A stretch of 64,000 bases of DNA from Cutibacterium granulosum (GCF_900186975.1 NZ_LT906441.1:1612001-1676000); one strand, 5' to 3'; positions 8,823-21,568 are shown, counted from the stretch's first letter. The notes: generated by a model not told the origin, from the sequence alone. A program made the numbers and translations.

Positions 8823-9296
8823 ATGGACGCCATGGAGAACTTCAACAACGATCCGTTCGCATGCGTCGACCATGTCGGCTTCGCCGTCAAGGACATGGAC
8901 GAGGCCATCAAGTATCACTGTGACGTGCTGGGCTTCCACGTCCTGCTTCGTGAGAAGAACGAGGGACATGGTGTCGAGGAAGCCATGATCGCCACCGGTG
9001 AGTTCGGCAAGGAGACCACCGTCGTCCAGCTGCTCGCCCCGCTCGGCGAGGACTCGACCATCGGCAAGTACATCTCGAAGAACAAGAACATGATCCAGCA
9101 GGTGTGCTACCGCACCTACAACCTGGACAAGACCATCGAGGTGCTCAAGGAACGTGGCGCCGTGTTCATCGGCGAGCCCTCCATCGGTACGGCTGGATCG
9201 CGCGTCATCTTCCTGCACCCGAAGTACACCGGCGGCATCCTCGTCGAGGTCACCGAGCCCCCGGCCGGTGGAATGCCCTACAAGCAGGACAAGTGA
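8823..9296 (+). CDS. methylmalonyl-CoA epimerase homologue (glyoxalase fold) with altered metal site
   Basis: The 157-aa vicinal-oxygen-chelate protein aligns along its length with methylmalonyl-CoA epimerase, which interconverts the R and S forms of methylmalonyl-CoA in the Wood-Werkman cycle. Conserved positions are His17 (in VDHVGFA), Glu53, Gln69 (VVQLLAP) and Glu142 (LVEVTE). The expected second metal His, in an HH-M/V-A-W/Y-R context, is replaced by Gln-Gln (IQQVCYRT, Gln92-93). The protein may still bind metal, may have changed specificity, or may be a paralogue of the true epimerase. The start may be the ATG at 8823 or at 8832. Confidence 0.72.
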   Translation: MDAMENFNNDPFACVDHVGFAVKDMDEAIKYHCDVLGFHVLLREKNEGHGVEEAMIATGEFGKETTVVQLLAPLGEDSTIGKYISKNKNMIQQVCYRTYNLDKTIEVLKERGAVFIGEPSIGTAGSRVIFLHPKYTGGILVEVTEPPAGGMPYKQDK

Positions 9297-9352
9297 GCGT
9301 GATGGGTGATCTCGGATCCCTGATCCGACGTCACCTGCGCCCTTGAACGTCT

Positions 9353-9384
9353 GATGGCCTGTGATCGGCAGATCACAGGCCATC
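9353..9384. terminator. 14-bp perfect hairpin after the epimerase homologue
   Basis: GATGGCCTGTGATC (9353-9366) pairs perfectly with GATCACAGGCCATC (9371-9384) around a GGCA loop. There is no T tract. The position, 57 bp after the stop, fits a terminator. Confidence 0.7.
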
Positions 9385-9541
9385 ACTACCATCCCGCAGA
9401 GAGCCGGAGAAGTCGTCTCACGTCACGTGAAGCACTTGGTCGCACGGACGCGCCCGGTGACATCCGATGATGGTCTTGCGCACGTTGATAACGTTGTCCT
9501 ATCACTGATGCGCGACTCCTGAGGGTGGAAGGACTACTGCC

Positions 9542-10798
9542 GTGACAAATCCCGTGGATCCACATGATGATGCTGCCCTGGACGAGGAGACTGGCCTCAA
9601 TCTCTTTGACGACCGGGCCAGTGCAGCTGGTAGCTTCGCTCATTCCATGTGGGGCTACGACCGCACCAGCGTCGACAACTACGTCCATGAGATCGAGCAA
9701 CAGGTCTCGACCCTCAAGCAGCTCACCCGCACACTGCGTCGCAAGGTGAGCGAGGCACAGCGTGATGCCACCAAGACCGATTTCACCAGACTTGGCGAGC
9801 ATGCCACCGGTCTCCTCACCGCTGCAGAGGCCCAGGCCACCGCCCTGGTGACCAAGGCCGGTCACGAGGCCGAACGCATCAAGGAGGAAGGCCGACGAGT
9901 GGCGGCCGACATGCGCTCCTCGGCCCAGACGGAGGCCGATGACATCCGGGTCGCCGCACTGTCCAGCCAGCGAAGCCTGCTCGAGAGGTCGTCCAAGGAG
10001 AGCCAGGACGTCGTCGCCAAGGCCAAACAACAGGCAGAGACCCTCGTCAACCAGGCAAGGACGCAGAGCACGTCCACCATCGAGTCGGCCAACACCCAGG
10101 CTGAGTCGATCATCGCCGATGCCCGAGCCCGTGGCACGCAGATCCTCGAGGAATCCCGTCACGAGGCCGCACGGATCCTTGCCGATGCCCGGGAGGAGTC
10201 CCAGAGCATTCTCTCCGAGGCCAAGCACCATCAGGAACATGCCCGCTCCACGTTGGGCGAATTGCTGGACCAGGTCAAACAGCAACAGGACCGAGCCGCC
10301 CAGGAGGTGAGCGAGCAGGTCGCAGAGGCACAGCGAATTCGCGAGCTCGCCGTCAAGGAGGCCGATGAGAAGCGATCCCAGGCCTCGAAGGAGGCCGAGG
10401 AACGCATTGCGGCCGTCCACCGTCAGTCCGCGATGATGAAGGAACGCATCGAGGAACAGTACGCCTGGCGCAAGGAGCAGCTGCAGCGTGAGATCGCAGC
10501 CCTTCAGCAGCGCAAGGATGCCACCATCGATCAGCTCAGCAACCTCAAGGCCCTCGCCGAGCAGTCCAAGGCCGACTTCCCCAACACCGATCCCTTCGAC
10601 GACGTCGAGATCTCTGCGACTCCCACCCAGGAGTCCTCCGATGCCACGTCACCGGAGTCCACCAAGCCGGATGTGCACACCGACGCAGACAAGGACTCCG
10701 CCTCCGACGATGCCGCCTCATCCGCATCACCCGACTCCCCCACCACGGTCATCGACCCCAATGCGGAGGAGACCCGGGTCCTCAAACGTCCCAACTGA
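9542..10798 (+). CDS. DivIVA/Wag31-like coiled-coil protein
   Basis: The 418-aa protein has an acidic N-terminus and then MWGYDRTSVDNYVHEIEQQV, which resembles the DivIVA N-terminal segment that senses membrane curvature. A very long Ala/Glu/Lys/Arg coiled coil follows (about 55-350), with repeated AEAQA/ADARE-type heptads, and the tail is acidic and Ser/Asp/Pro-rich. Such proteins organise cell-wall growth or division sites in actinobacteria. This could be a second DivIVA-like scaffold rather than the main polar-growth protein. The GTG at 9542 follows a GGAAGG ribosome site. Confidence 0.7.
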   Translation: MTNPVDPHDDAALDEETGLNLFDDRASAAGSFAHSMWGYDRTSVDNYVHEIEQQVSTLKQLTRTLRRKVSEAQRDATKTDFTRLGEHATGLLTAAEAQATALVTKAGHEAERIKEEGRRVAADMRSSAQTEADDIRVAALSSQRSLLERSSKESQDVVAKAKQQAETLVNQARTQSTSTIESANTQAESIIADARARGTQILEESRHEAARILADAREESQSILSEAKHHQEHARSTLGELLDQVKQQQDRAAQEVSEQVAEAQRIRELAVKEADEKRSQASKEAEERIAAVHRQSAMMKERIEEQYAWRKEQLQREIAALQQRKDATIDQLSNLKALAEQSKADFPNTDPFDDVEISATPTQESSDATSPESTKPDVHTDADKDSASDDAASSASPDSPTTVIDPNAEETRVLKRPN

Positions 10799-10805
10799 GT
10801 CGTGA

Positions 10806-10838
10806 GCAGCGCCGGAACATCCAAGTTCCCGGCGCTGC
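10806..10838. terminator. bidirectional terminator between the coiled-coil gene and nucS
   Basis: GCAGCGCCGG (10806-10815) pairs with CCGGCGCTGC (10829-10838), with further AAC/GTT pairing inside. The two flanking genes converge on it. Confidence 0.65.
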
Positions 10839-10892
10839 CGCCCCCAACCCACAGCAGCAGTGGTGTGCTGGCCAACCCATGAGCCCCTCGGA

Positions 10893-11672
10893 TCAGAAGA
10901 GCCGGTCCTCGGGGTGATCCATACCACGCAGGGCGTCATAGTCGACGGTGACACAGGCTATCCCGCGGTCCATGGCGAGTGTTCGTGCCTGCGGCTTGAT
11001 CTGTTGGGCGGCGAACACGCCGTCCACATGATCGCCCAGCAGGTGGTCCCGGTTGAGCAGGTCTAGGTATCGGGTGAGCTGCTCAACCCCGTCGATCTCA
11101 CCGCGTCGTTTGATCTCGACGGCCACGTAGACACCCTCGGCATTGCGACACAGCAGGTCGACCGGCCCGATGGGGGTCATGTACTCCCGCTGGACCAGGG
11201 ACCATCCGGTACCGAAGGTCTCTGGGTTCTCGGCAAGGAGCTGTTGCAGATGAGCCTCGACCCCGTCCTTCTGCAGGCCGGGATCAATCCCCAGATCCTC
11301 CGTGACGTCGAGGTGGATCTCGCCGAGCAGGATGTGCAGCTGGTCCCCGCTCTTGGCCTTGACCTCCCACACCTGGGTGACCACGATGTCGGCGTGCGTG
11401 GCGTCACCGGCGGCCGTGCCCGACGAACGTTCACCGGCCGAGCCCAGCTGCGAAGCCGCAGGTACAGCACACAGCTTCTCGTGCTCATCGGGCTCGCGGA
11501 CGGTCAGGGTGCATGGCGGGCTCATCCAGTTGAGCGGCTTGTAGGCCCGGTCATCGGCATGGACGCTCACCGAGTTGTCCGCCTTGACGATGAGCAGGCG
11601 TTTGGCCCATGGAAGGTGGGCGGTGAGACGGCCGGTGTAGTCAACCTGACATTCAGCTATGACAAGACGCAC
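10893..11672 (-). CDS. nucS: endonuclease NucS (non-canonical mismatch repair)
   Basis: Mismatch-specific endonuclease that replaces MutS/MutL in many actinobacteria. At 259 aa it is longer than the roughly 225 aa of mycobacterial NucS. The N-terminal DNA-binding domain reads [16 protein letters not shown]. The RecB-like nuclease domain has Asp172 (GPVDLLCR), Glu186 and Lys188 (AVEIKRRG) and Gln198 (EQLTRYL). The protein ends in DRLF, the sliding-clamp-binding tail. Residues about 65-97 form an extra Ser/Ala/Gly-rich insertion. The GTG at 11672 matches the family N-terminus. A TACACT sequence only 8 nt upstream suggests a leaderless transcript. Confidence 0.93.
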   Translation of the reverse strand: MRLVIAECQVDYTGRLTAHLPWAKRLLIVKADNSVSVHADDRAYKPLNWMSPPCTLTVREPDEHEKLCAVPAASQLGSAGERSSGTAAGDATHADIVVTQVWEVKAKSGDQLHILLGEIHLDVTEDLGIDPGLQKDGVEAHLQQLLAENPETFGTGWSLVQREYMTPIGPVDLLCRNAEGVYVAVEIKRRGEIDGVEQLTRYLDLLNRDHLLGDHVDGVFAAQQIKPQARTLAMDRGIACVTVDYDALRGMDHPEDRLF

Positions 11673-11752
11673 GGTGGCACAGTGTAGCGCTGAGCTTCGC
11701 CACCCGCGATCAGATTCCCGACCAGCCGGAGCAGCGGCAGTAGGATCAACCC

Positions 11753-12034
11753 ATGGGACGAAAACACCGGCCAAGCAAGCACCTGCGCCCGGTCCGTCCT
11801 CTCAACCCGGTGAGTCACGCCTACAGTGAGCACAAGTCGGACGGGAGCTACGTCGTCCGCAAGGTGCCGGCCGACCGGGCGGTGAAGACCTATGTGTGTC
11901 CCGGATGCAATCATCGGGTGGCCCCCGGTACCCCACACATCGTGACGTGGCCCCATGACCCCACCATCTTCGATGAGTCACCAGTCGCGCTGCGCCGTCA
12001 CTGGCACAGTGGGTGTTGGAGGCAGAAACTGTGA
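11753..12034 (+). CDS. small Cys/His-rich protein, putative zinc ribbon, often called ATP/GTP-binding in actinobacteria
   Basis: The 93-aa basic protein has VCPGCNH (Cys49, Cys52) and a second cluster HWHSGCW (His83, His85, Cys88), a pattern able to bind one metal ion. The N-terminus is rich in Arg/Lys/His. It is divergent from nucS, and its last 4 bases overlap the GTG start of the downstream hydrolase gene. The customary ATP/GTP-binding label has no support here, because no P-loop is visible. Confidence 0.65.
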   Translation: MGRKHRPSKHLRPVRPLNPVSHAYSEHKSDGSYVVRKVPADRAVKTYVCPGCNHRVAPGTPHIVTWPHDPTIFDESPVALRRHWHSGCWRQKL

Positions 12035-12861
12035 GCACTTTGTACCACACCGTCATTGGTGCGGGCGAGACCCCAGTCGTGTGGTGTCACGGCGTCTTCG
12101 GTCAGGGCAGGAACTTCACGAGCGTGGCGAAGGCCTTGGTGGCCTCCGACCCGCACCGCTGGCGAGCCATCCTCCTCGACCTTCCCAATCATGGCCGTTC
12201 ACCGTGGACCGACACGGTGAGCTATCCCCAGATGTCCGACGCCGTGGCACGGACGATCCATGACCTTGCTGATGGTCAGCCCGTGCACCTCCTCGGGCAC
12301 TCCATGGGCGGCAAGGTCGCCATGCGCACCGTCCTGGACCATCCCGACCTCATCCGCACGCTCGCCGTCGTCGACATCTCCCCGGTGAGGTACAACATGG
12401 CTCACACTTTCGGGCCACGCGTACAGGGCATGCTCACCATGCCACTGGGCCAGTTGCGTACCAGGGCCGATGCCGAGGCCCATCTGCGCCGTTATGAACC
12501 AGCGGCACCGATCCGCCAGTTCTTGTTGCAGAACCTGCGCCGGGACGTCCACGCCGCCTCAAAGGAGCAGTGGTACTGGCAGATGAATCTGCCCGTCATC
12601 GCCGAGAACCTGCCTACCCTGGGTGACTGGCCGCCTGCCGAGGGCCGGAGTTGGGACGGGCCCGTCCTGTGGATGGGCGGCGGAAACTCACCCTACGTGC
12701 TGGACGAGTACCACCCTGCCATGCAGGAGTTGTTTGCGCAGGTGCGCCGCGTCACGGTGAAGAACTGCGGACACTGGGTGCATGCCGATCAGCCATCGGT
12801 CTTCGTCCAGGTGCTCAAGTCCTTCCTCGCGATGGCAGAGCAGCAGACACCCCGAGCCTGA
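12031..12861 (+). CDS. alpha/beta-fold hydrolase (YbfF-like esterase)
   Basis: The 276-aa hydrolase has the oxyanion motif WCHGVFGQGRNF, nucleophile elbow LLGHSMGGKVAM and the catalytic His in NCGHWVHADQP. It resembles YbfF-type esterases; the substrate is unknown. The chosen start is the GTG at 12031, which overlaps the previous stop (GTGA) and has GGAGG about 8 nt upstream; a start at 12013 is less likely. It is translationally coupled to the small Cys/His protein. Confidence 0.8.
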   Translation: MSTLYHTVIGAGETPVVWCHGVFGQGRNFTSVAKALVASDPHRWRAILLDLPNHGRSPWTDTVSYPQMSDAVARTIHDLADGQPVHLLGHSMGGKVAMRTVLDHPDLIRTLAVVDISPVRYNMAHTFGPRVQGMLTMPLGQLRTRADAEAHLRRYEPAAPIRQFLLQNLRRDVHAASKEQWYWQMNLPVIAENLPTLGDWPPAEGRSWDGPVLWMGGGNSPYVLDEYHPAMQELFAQVRRVTVKNCGHWVHADQPSVFVQVLKSFLAMAEQQTPRA

Positions 12862-12927
12862 GTCCCGGCGCTCTCATCCTGTTCGTACCCATGCAGGGGC
12901 GTCTGGCGCGTGCACCGATGCGCGCCG

Positions 12928-13710
12928 TCACCCCATCGTCACGACGCTGATCGACGTGTCGGCTGCTGGTTTCTTGGACTTGGGCTGGGTACCCTGCTTG
13001 CCGATCCGTGTGATGACTGGCATGCTCTCCGGGGCCACTGAACCGATGACGGTGTACGTGCCCTTCATCTGACTGTCCTTCCAGATGATGAAGAACTGCG
13101 ATCCGTTGCGATTCTGGTTGGAAGGTGCCATGGCGACGGTACCTGCCTTGAAGGTCCCCTTCTTCCCGGACTCTGCGGGGAAGGAGTAGCCCGCATCGCC
13201 CGTGCCGGTACCGGTGGGGTCACCACACTGCAGGTAGTAGGGGTTGCTGGTGGAGAGTTTGTGGCACTGGGTGCCGTTGTAGAACTCCTGGGTGGCGAGC
13301 ATGAGGGTGGATGTCACCGCACATGGTGCACGCCTGGCATCCAGGTTGATCTGAACCGGTTTACCACCCAGGTTCAGGGTCATCGGCGTCGTCCCCGAGG
13401 TCTGCAGATCCTTCTCGTCGGGCATCTGGCTCTCGGCCACCGTCGAGTCGACAGCTTGGTATCCGCACTTTGCCGAGGGGGCCGGGGCCTTTGAGGCAGC
13501 CGCAGTGGTCTCTCTCGGGACACGGTTGGCAGCAGTGCTCAATGTCTGTGGTGCTTGCGAGGGAGCCGACGACGTGGCTGTGGTGTTCGACACACGCCCG
13601 GACCGCTGCTCGGCGAGCTCGGAGGCGGACTGGGTGGCGCACGAGCTCAGTGTCAGTGCTGCGAGAACGACCCCGGCAACGGGTGCGCAGGATCCACGGC
13701 GATGATTCAT
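12928..13710 (-). CDS. lipoprotein cyclophilin-type peptidyl-prolyl isomerase
   Basis: The 260-aa exported protein begins with a basic N-terminus, hydrophobic stretch and lipobox LTLSSC, so it is probably lipid-anchored. A Ser/Thr/Ala-rich linker leads to a cyclophilin domain (about 95-260) with APCAVTSTLMLATQEFYNGTQCHKL and the segments GTVAMAPS and GSQFFIIW. In mature cyclophilins the corresponding FHRV arginine is part of the active site. Here that segment reads CHKLST, so catalytic strength is uncertain. The start at 13710 has a GGGAGG ribosome site 7 nt upstream. Confidence 0.85.
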   Translation of the reverse strand: MNHRRGSCAPVAGVVLAALTLSSCATQSASELAEQRSGRVSNTTATSSAPSQAPQTLSTAANRVPRETTAAASKAPAPSAKCGYQAVDSTVAESQMPDEKDLQTSGTTPMTLNLGGKPVQINLDARRAPCAVTSTLMLATQEFYNGTQCHKLSTSNPYYLQCGDPTGTGTGDAGYSFPAESGKKGTFKAGTVAMAPSNQNRNGSQFFIIWKDSQMKGTYTVIGSVAPESMPVITRIGKQGTQPKSKKPAADTSISVVTMG

Positions 13711-13854
13711 ACGGTACCTCCCACAGAAGGGTACCCAGCGATGGTGCCTCGATGGTGGACGGCTCGCCCACCGGGTCAATGACGACAGTCTGAGGGGTTG
13801 TCGGCTAGGCACGGTTCGACCTGACACGACTGCACCCCGTCATCGGCATCACGT

Positions 13855-13888
13855 TGACATCACGCCCGTGCTGACATCACACCCCGTG
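13855..13888 (+). repeat. two direct copies of TGACATCAC(A)CCCGTG upstream of the adenosyltransferase gene
   Basis: TGACATCACGCCCGTG (13855-13870) is followed after one base by TGACATCACACCCCGTG (13872-13888). The pair lies 28-61 bp upstream of the start codon and upstream of a possible -10 (TAGGCT, 13904-13909). It could be a regulator site. No cobalamin riboswitch was recognised. Confidence 0.45.
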
Positions 13889-13915
13889 ATGGGTCCCAGC
13901 AGCTAGGCTGGACGC

Positions 13916-14611
13916 ATGGTCACACTGTCACACATCTACACCCGAACTGGCGACAAGGGGCAGACTCGACTGGTCGACAACTCACTGGCGTCGAAGTCCG
14001 ACCTGCGTGTCGAGGCATACGGCCTCATCGACGAGGCCAATGCCACCATCGGTCTGGCCCTAGCCCTGGACGACTCCGGTGTCCTCGGCGCGGACGTGCG
14101 GGAGGCCCTTGCCATCGTCCAGAACGAGCTCTTCGACGTCGGAGCCGACATTGCCAATCCCTTGGTCGCCAACCCCAAGTGGGAACCGCTGCGCACCGTG
14201 CAGTCCAGCATCGACCGTCTGGAGGCCTGGTGCGACGCATTCAACGAGCAGGTTCCGGTCCTGCGATCCTTCATCCTGCCCGGGGGCAACAAGGTGGGGG
14301 CACAGCTGCACGTCTGCCGTACCGCAGTGCGTACCGCGGAGCGCGCGGCGTGGCGCGCGGCCGAGGAGTTCGGGTTCGAGGAGTCCGACGATCCCGAGAC
14401 CACCCCGGGTGGGGTCAACATGCGTGCGATCACCTACCTCAACCGGCTCTCGGACCTGCTCTTCATCCTGTCCCGAGTTGCCAATCAACCAGCCGGCGGT
14501 GGAAAGAGCGATGAGGTGCTCTGGGTTCCCGGTGGGGAACGTGCCGCCGAGCACACCCCCGATCGCAACAGTCAACGCGCCCAGCACGATACTGCCCAGC
14601 ACGGTGCCTGA
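13916..14611 (+). CDS. ATP:cob(I)alamin adenosyltransferase, PduO type
   Basis: Makes adenosylcobalamin, the cofactor of methylmalonyl-CoA mutase, from cob(I)alamin and ATP. Motifs include the N-terminal ATP loop TRTGDKGQTRL, FILPGGNKVGAQLHVCR, RTAERAAW and NRLSDLLFILSR. The 231-aa protein carries a polar C-terminal extension of about 40 residues beyond the core. Together with the nearby epimerase homologue it fits B12-dependent propionate metabolism. TAGGCT ends 6 nt before the ATG and no ribosome site is visible, so the mRNA may be leaderless. Confidence 0.93.
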   Translation: MVTLSHIYTRTGDKGQTRLVDNSLASKSDLRVEAYGLIDEANATIGLALALDDSGVLGADVREALAIVQNELFDVGADIANPLVANPKWEPLRTVQSSIDRLEAWCDAFNEQVPVLRSFILPGGNKVGAQLHVCRTAVRTAERAAWRAAEEFGFEESDDPETTPGGVNMRAITYLNRLSDLLFILSRVANQPAGGGKSDEVLWVPGGERAAEHTPDRNSQRAQHDTAQHGA

Positions 14612-14641
14612 GGGCAGATCACCGACTCCCCGCGGTGCGGG

Positions 14642-15145
14642 TCACAACAGCCACTGTTGCTGCTCGTAGTCGGTGCCACCGGGGGGAGCCGACTCGGCCC
14701 AACTCACGAACCCGGTGAGGCTCTGGTGGTTGACGACGAGCTGGACCGTTGCGGCGCGACGCGGCCGTCCAGTCGTCACGGTGACGATCTCACCGTCCAC
14801 GGAGAACGGCATGGTGTCGTCACGAGTTGGGTGATGGTGTTCCACGAATGACAATGGCCCCCGATCAAGCACGATTGTCGGTGCCAGACGGGGGTCAAGG
14901 ACTCGATACCACTCAAAACGTCCCGGGACGTAGCGGGCCATCCCAAGCATCCAAGGGCCCGGCTTGTCGCCACCACAGGTACGCAGACCGCAGATGAATG
15001 CGCCGCGTCCCTTGACGAGGAGACGTTGGCGAATGAAGAACCAGGCAATGCCCAGGACGACGAGTGCGAGGATCAGGGCACCCACACCGGCATGACGGTC
15101 GAATCCCCAGCTCACCACGTCGGGTACTCCAGAAATCACGACCAT
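14642..15145 (-). CDS. DUF2550-type single-span membrane protein
   Basis: The 167-aa protein has one N-terminal membrane helix (GALILALVVLGIAWFFIRQR) and then a soluble domain with FEWYRVLDPRLAP and VQLVVNHQSLTGFVSW. A protein of this kind is commonly found just after atpC in actinobacteria, as here. Its function is unknown. It is transcribed in the same direction as the ATP synthase operon, 127 bp downstream of atpC. Confidence 0.78.
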   Translation of the reverse strand: MVVISGVPDVVSWGFDRHAGVGALILALVVLGIAWFFIRQRLLVKGRGAFICGLRTCGGDKPGPWMLGMARYVPGRFEWYRVLDPRLAPTIVLDRGPLSFVEHHHPTRDDTMPFSVDGEIVTVTTGRPRRAATVQLVVNHQSLTGFVSWAESAPPGGTDYEQQQWLL

Positions 15146-15223
15146 GACACAACGCTAGCCCGTCATTGGTGTGTGAGCAATACAAACAATCTTTGTGACA
15201 CACAAGATTTCACAACAAAGCAG

Positions 15224-15254
15224 GGGTGGCCGCCGGAACCTCCGACAGCCACCC
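15224..15254 (-). terminator. hairpin after atpC
   Basis: GGGTGGC (15224-15230) pairs with GCCACCC (15248-15254). On the minus strand it lies about 20 nt after the atpC stop and is followed by a T-rich stretch. It may attenuate transcription between the ATP synthase operon and the DUF2550-type gene. Confidence 0.45.
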
Positions 15255-15272
15255 GCCGATCATGTGAGTGCG

Positions 15273-15688
15273 TCACAACCGCGAGTCGCTCTGCTTCTTG
15301 GCCATGACCTGGGCCTTGGCCAGGCGATACCGATGCACGTCGTCCTCGGTCCACTCCTTGCGCTCTCGTTTGCGCTTCATCTCATCGGTGACCTTGACGG
15401 CTTCCTCGGGGCTGAACTCGTCACTGCGCGTCGCATACTGGGAAAGTAGTGACACCCGACCGCTGGGGTCGACAGCAATGAAACCGCCATCGACCGCGAT
15501 GACCTCCTGCTCACCATCTGCGGTGATGATGGTCACGGCAGATGGCACCAGGGCCGCGAGGATGGGCTCGTGTCCGGGAAGGATGCCGATGTCACCCTCG
15601 GTGGTCCTGGCGATGATGTTGACCGCCTCGCCGGACCACACCTCACGGTCGGCAGCGACGACCTTGACGCGAAGGGGTGCGCGATCCA

Positions 15689-15689
<1 letters not shown>
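15273..15689 (-). CDS. atpC: F1 ATP synthase epsilon subunit
   Basis: Rotor-stalk subunit of F1. The 138-aa protein has the N-terminal beta-sandwich (PLRVKVVAADREVWSGEA, GDIGILPGHEPILA) and a C-terminal Lys/Arg-rich helical part (KRKRERKEW). The ATG overlaps the atpD stop by one base, so the two are coupled. It is the last gene of the minus-strand ATP synthase operon. Confidence 0.96.
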
Positions 15690-18129
<2,440 letters not shown>

Positions 18130-18135
18130 CGTGGA

Positions 18136-19773
<1,638 letters not shown>

Positions 19774-19845
19774 TGCCTCTCCTTGTGTATCCCTCACCGG
19801 TGTTGGCCTCATCGGCCAACCCATCGCGGGTTGAACATGTGACTG

Positions 19846-20637
19846 TCAGCCGAGCTTGCGCCGGGCCTGGTCCAGACGGCTGGCGACCGTCCCGTCGATG
19901 ACCTCGTTGCCGACCTCCACCCGGGCACCACCCAGGACGTTCGGATCGACGATCTCATGCATGACCACCTCACGGCCAGTGATCCGCTCGACCTGCTCAT
20001 GGATCCGACGGCGTTGGTCGTCGGAGAGCTGGGTTGCCGTGGTCACCACGGCCAGGGTGCGTTCCCGTACGGCAACGGCCTGTTCCATGTAGGTGGACAG
20101 GGTGGTGAGCATCGATGCCGTGCGTGCCACGACGGCACGCCTGGCCAGCAGGATCGACTGCGGTTGGGCACGCCCATCCAACAGGTGGTTCACCAGATCC
20201 TGACGATCTGCCACGGGCCGGGCGCGTCGGTTGAGCGCATCCTGGAGCTCAACGTCGCCCAGGATCACCTGACGCAGCCGGAACAGCTCCTCCTCGACGT
20301 CGTCGAGATGGCCCTGTTCCTGTGCCTCCACCAGCACCGAGCGCACGGCAAGCATCTCCAGGGCATCGGGCATGGCAGACATCCGGATCCACCGCCGGGA
20401 CACAGCCTGCTTGACGATGTCACATGTCTGGGTGCTCACCTTGCCGTCGAGAAGGTGGTGCACGAGGGACTGTCGAGCCTCGACGCTGGTGCCGGGATCG
20501 CTGATGGCACGCCGAAGCTCCGAGTGCGAGTCGCACAGGTCGACGACCGAGAAGAGCTCCTTGGCACGGTCCGAGGATGCCTCGGAGTCGTCAACGAGAT
20601 CGTCAAGGTTCTGCAACAGGATCCTCGGTGACGTCAT
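19846..20637 (-). CDS. atpH: ATP synthase delta subunit
   Basis: Peripheral stalk protein joining F1 to the b subunits. The 263-aa length is typical of actinobacterial delta, which is longer than E. coli delta. The conserved C-terminal part reads VHEIVDPNVLGGARVEVGNEVIDGT-like sequence, ending RLDQARRKLG. Its ATG overlaps the atpF stop (ATGA), indicating translational coupling. Confidence 0.95.
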   Translation of the reverse strand: MTSPRILLQNLDDLVDDSEASSDRAKELFSVVDLCDSHSELRRAISDPGTSVEARQSLVHHLLDGKVSTQTCDIVKQAVSRRWIRMSAMPDALEMLAVRSVLVEAQEQGHLDDVEEELFRLRQVILGDVELQDALNRRARPVADRQDLVNHLLDGRAQPQSILLARRAVVARTASMLTTLSTYMEQAVAVRERTLAVVTTATQLSDDQRRRIHEQVERITGREVVMHEIVDPNVLGGARVEVGNEVIDGTVASRLDQARRKLG

Positions 20638-21269
20638 GGGCGTTCCTCCACCTGCGAGGATGCCGCCGCCGTGGAGTCGTGTGCAGGCTGCTGCTCCAGC
20701 TCGGAGATGAACCGGTCGATGGTTGCCCGAGCACGCTCGTCGTCGTCAAGGGACTCCCCCACGATGCGGCCGGCGAGAGTCGTCGCCAGCCCACCGATCT
20801 CATGGCGCAACTGCGTCATGGCGGCATCTCGCTGGACGTCGATCTGCGCAGTGGCATTCTGGGTCACCCGGTCAGCCTCCTTCTGCGCCTGGGCCTTCAT
20901 GTCGGAGACGATCCGTGCACCCTGGGCCTTCGCATCCTCCCGGATTCGGGCAGCCTCCTCACGGGCACCGGCCAGTTGGTCCTGGTACTTCTCGAGCGCT
21001 TCCCTGGCCTCGGCCTGGGCCTTCTCGGCACGCTCGATGCCACCTTGGATCTCCTCGGTGCGCTCGTGGTACATCGTCTCGAACCGGGGCACGATGAACT
21101 TGGCCGTGGCCCACGTCACGATGAGCAGCAGGACGATGCCAACGATGATCTCGATGGGGTGCTCGGGCAGCAGCGGCCCCATGTCGACCATGAGAGGGTC
21201 GACCATGAGGGGATCCACCGTGAGCGGGCCCGACAGGAGTGCCAGTGGCGCGTGCATGGCGCCACTCAC
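20634..21269 (-). CDS. atpF: Fo ATP synthase subunit b
   Basis: Peripheral stalk subunit of 211 aa. It has an extended N-terminus, one membrane helix (IIVGIVLLLIVTWATAKFIV) and a long charged coiled coil. GTG at 21269 overlaps the atpE stop (GTGA); an internal ATG at 21257 is an alternative start. The Leu/Met/Val/Asp-Pro segment LMVDPLMVDMGPLL just before the membrane helix is a short internal repeat. Confidence 0.94.
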   Translation of the reverse strand: MSGAMHAPLALLSGPLTVDPLMVDPLMVDMGPLLPEHPIEIIVGIVLLLIVTWATAKFIVPRFETMYHERTEEIQGGIERAEKAQAEAREALEKYQDQLAGAREEAARIREDAKAQGARIVSDMKAQAQKEADRVTQNATAQIDVQRDAAMTQLRHEIGGLATTLAGRIVGESLDDDERARATIDRFISELEQQPAHDSTAAASSQVEERP

Positions 21270-21487
21270 TTCGCGATGAAGGCCAGCACGAAGCCGAACA
21301 GGGCAAGGGCCTCGACCACGGCGAAGCCGATCATCGTGGCCTGGAACATGGGCTTGTGAGCCTCAGGCTGACGAGCGGTGCCGTTGATGAGCGAGGCAAA
21401 GATCCAGGCCACGCCGAGGGCCGATCCGAGGGTGGCAATGCCGTACCCGATGGTGTTGATCGAACCGCCGATGAGCATTGGAACCAT
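21266..21487 (-). CDS. atpE: Fo ATP synthase subunit c
   Basis: Ring-forming proteolipid of 73 aa with two membrane helices. The first contains GYGIATLGSALGVAWIF; the second has the ion-binding Glu59 in GFAVVEALALFGFVLAF. No extra Gln/Ser sodium ligands are evident, so protons are the likely coupling ion. Loop residues ARQPEAH connect to F1. A GGAAGG ribosome site precedes the ATG at 21487. Confidence 0.97.
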   Translation of the reverse strand: MVPMLIGGSINTIGYGIATLGSALGVAWIFASLINGTARQPEAHKPMFQATMIGFAVVEALALFGFVLAFIAK

Positions 21488-21568
21488 GGGGATTATCCTT
21501 CCGGAGCATGCCCCGTGTGGGGCGTTTCTTCTTCGCCGTCCCCGGACGGGGCGACGTCGTGTGTGGGA

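Noticed and set aside
9353-9384. TGTGATC...GATCACA as a possible CRP site
   Set aside because: The spacing is 8 rather than 6 and it is part of a perfect 14-bp terminator stem.
13889-13915. Cobalamin riboswitch before the adenosyltransferase
   Set aside because: Too short a leader and no B12-box was recognised.
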